Below the pieces are notes generated by a model. That model saw only the letters and a list, made by a program, of their open reading frames with translations. It searched no databases and was not told the origin of the DNA. A DNA stretch of 64,000 nucleotides from Amphiduros pacificus. Its lineage: Eukaryota; Annelida; Polychaeta; Phyllodocida; Hesionidae. The stretch spans positions 68,683,070-68,747,069 of the forward strand of contig OX439000.1 of the NCBI GenBank assembly GCA_949316495.1, read 5' to 3'. Made by a program: the position numbers and the translations under genes. Below are positions 62,148 to 64,000 of the stretch, piece after piece; positions within the stretch are counted from its first letter, which is position 1, and the number at the start of each line of letters is the position of its first letter.

Positions 62148-64000
62148 AATAAAGTGATACATTAAATAACGTATATAAAATGATATATTGATAAATTTAA
62201 GTACAAGTATATATGTTAGCCCTTAATAACCGCACCTAGAATATCTGTCATAATAGAGCATGTTTAATAAAATGGAGTATATCACTGCGTGTGCAGCTAT
62301 AATTTGACACCCACCTAACCACCTGTAACATAAAGCATTATTAGGTGTAGAAAAAACCTTAAAAACAAATTATTAGCAGTGCAAAACAAGTCATATATGG
62401 ACAAAACACTAAAAGCAATGTTATTTTAAACACAAAAATGGTAATTTGCAGATTGTCTTATCACGACATGTGCGTATGGACACAAAGTATTAATTTCAGT
62501 TTACATGAGTAAGGTCAACAGATATTCATTTTGTTTCTAGTAATATGCTATTGACGTTCGCATTAACAACTAATTTTCCAGCTTAGTATCTTCGGGAAGT
62601 CAATAGTAATAATGTCAAATATGATGACGCAACTTCATTAAACCTTCATTATCCCCAGAGACCTCAATAACATTATGCTGGATTATCCCTACATATCCAC
62701 CAACAGATGCGGCAAATTAATTTATATCTGATACACTGAGAAAATTAGGCCGAAGCTTAAGTAGAGATTACACTCAAGATGCAGAAAAAAGCGGCATCAA
62801 ACATTGATGTTTCCCTGGGCCAGTCACGCATCAGTAGTCATTTTGTAATTGTTACCTGCCGTATGAGATTGCATTCTCGCACGAGCTGAGCATGAGTACT
62901 GATTGTGAACATTCACATCAAAACAAAAAAAACAATGGCTGAAGAGTTTGGGCAAGCCACATGCTTAATGATTGATGTCTCTGGGGCAGGGTAATTTATT
63001 CATACATGATGAACTTTAAACAGGTTGAACGCTCGGCATACCATGTCACAAACACTTATCAGCGCCATCGTTATGAGGTCAGTACTCCTGGGAACAAGGA
63101 GTTGACCACGTGTTGAACTAACATGACTAAATTAAGAGGTGTTAATAGCTTGTTTTGACATTGTTTTGGTATTCAACACAAGATCAATGATCTTTCTGTC
63201 ATTATATATGCATTGTTATATATATATTTGTATATACTTATACATATATATTTATATATATTGTATATCATGTTATCAAATTGAAATAAGTAATCATTAT
63301 TATAATGAATCGAATTAGGCTTCAGTGTCATGAAGAAAAAACGTAGGCATAATCACTTAAAGATTCAGCACATGCAAGACTTGCCTGTCAAAATAACATG
63401 GAAAGGTTGTGCATTATGTGTCCTTCTTATTTTTGCTTTCCAGACACTTGGTTTGCTAGATTTCTGTTCACAATAAAAACATCATTGGAAACGTTTCTCA
63501 TTGCAACAGTGATACATTTCATACGTCCATCTGTGTGTTTTTCGTTTCAACCTTTCTTGAAGAGGTCAAATCGAATTACAATTGATGCAAATATGTGAGA
63601 AGTAACAACTGCAATCAGGATTTCATTTTGATTATCAACAACTCCAATTTTTTTGACATGTACACATTATCTTCCCTATAACAAAAACAAAGTACAACAA
63701 TAATTTGACTGCGTAAAGTAAGTATTAATTACATGATAACCATTTATTAACTTGACATATAAACAAGTAGAATCCACCCCAAAAGATAAGAGTTATCATA
63801 ACTATGCATGTATTACGATCAACCATAATCCATACGGTTCTTTTATTATAAGACTTACCCATTACACAAGTAGTCAGTTAGTTGTATTTGCCAATTAAAC
63901 AATTTACATTTGTCGATTTGTCGAATCACATAATCCAACTCCTCAGACACGTAAATTTGCATTTAAAAGAATGTGGTTGACTTTATTCGCCAGATTACAT
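61820..64000. other. Right flank, no gene recognised
   Basis: AT-rich, with an AT tract at 62107-62144 and an AT-rich patch at 63206-63270. No coding signal seen. Confidence 0.5.
62107..62144. repeat. AT dinucleotide tract
   Basis: About 19 alternating AT units. Confidence 0.95.

Overview
This is a eukaryotic, intron-bearing, AT-rich window from an invertebrate, most likely a mollusc. That call rests on an N-RAG-type element (RAG1 N-terminal-like protein; the family I know from molluscs such as Aplysia), a young tyrosine-recombinase retrotransposon, a PHD-carrying CR1/L2-like LINE and a tRNA-derived SINE with a CAAA tail. I cannot fix the species. No starts, stops or functions were checked by a database search. 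REGION 1 (1-1871): AT-rich flank with no gene recognised. REGION 2 (1872-15217): a nested stack of mobile elements. The outer element is a DIRS-order tyrosine-recombinase retrotransposon on the minus strand (gag, RT, RNase H, YR) with split direct repeats A1 / B1-A2-B2. The repeats are nearly identical (0 differences in 293 bp; 1 in 243 bp), so it arrived recently. Its YR gene is split by a 2677-bp DNA transposon (3223-5899) that carries a RAG1 N-terminal-like protein and has terminal inverted repeats laid out like V(D)J signals (CACAGCA, 12 or 22 bp, then ACATTTAGT). Its gag is split by a CR1/L2-like LINE and by a SINE, and the LINE is split again by a ~670-bp LTR-like insert. This is the most interesting part of the window. 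REGION 3 (15218-49500): AT-rich non-coding DNA with a few CTCF-like sites, degenerate SINE copies, a perfect 228-bp palindrome, a hammerhead-ribozyme-like fold of the kind seen in Penelope-like elements (31729-31815), and a 20-bp minisatellite with a 100-bp higher-order period (33881-34736). One protein-like open frame of unknown nature lies at 20132-20503 (minus). REGION 4 (49555-64000): the likely 5' end of a host gene on the plus strand. It has a candidate non-coding exon with a GTATGT donor, a coding exon at 50503-50641 with a strong start context and a clean signal peptide, and a GTGAGT donor. A phase-compatible candidate exon sits at 53773. The rest looks like intron or regulatory DNA, with one unexplained 221-codon open frame at 61154-61819. 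The mobile elements do not cooperate as a pathway; their nesting gives a relative order: YR element first, then the N-RAG element, LINE and SINE into it, then the LTR-like piece into the LINE.
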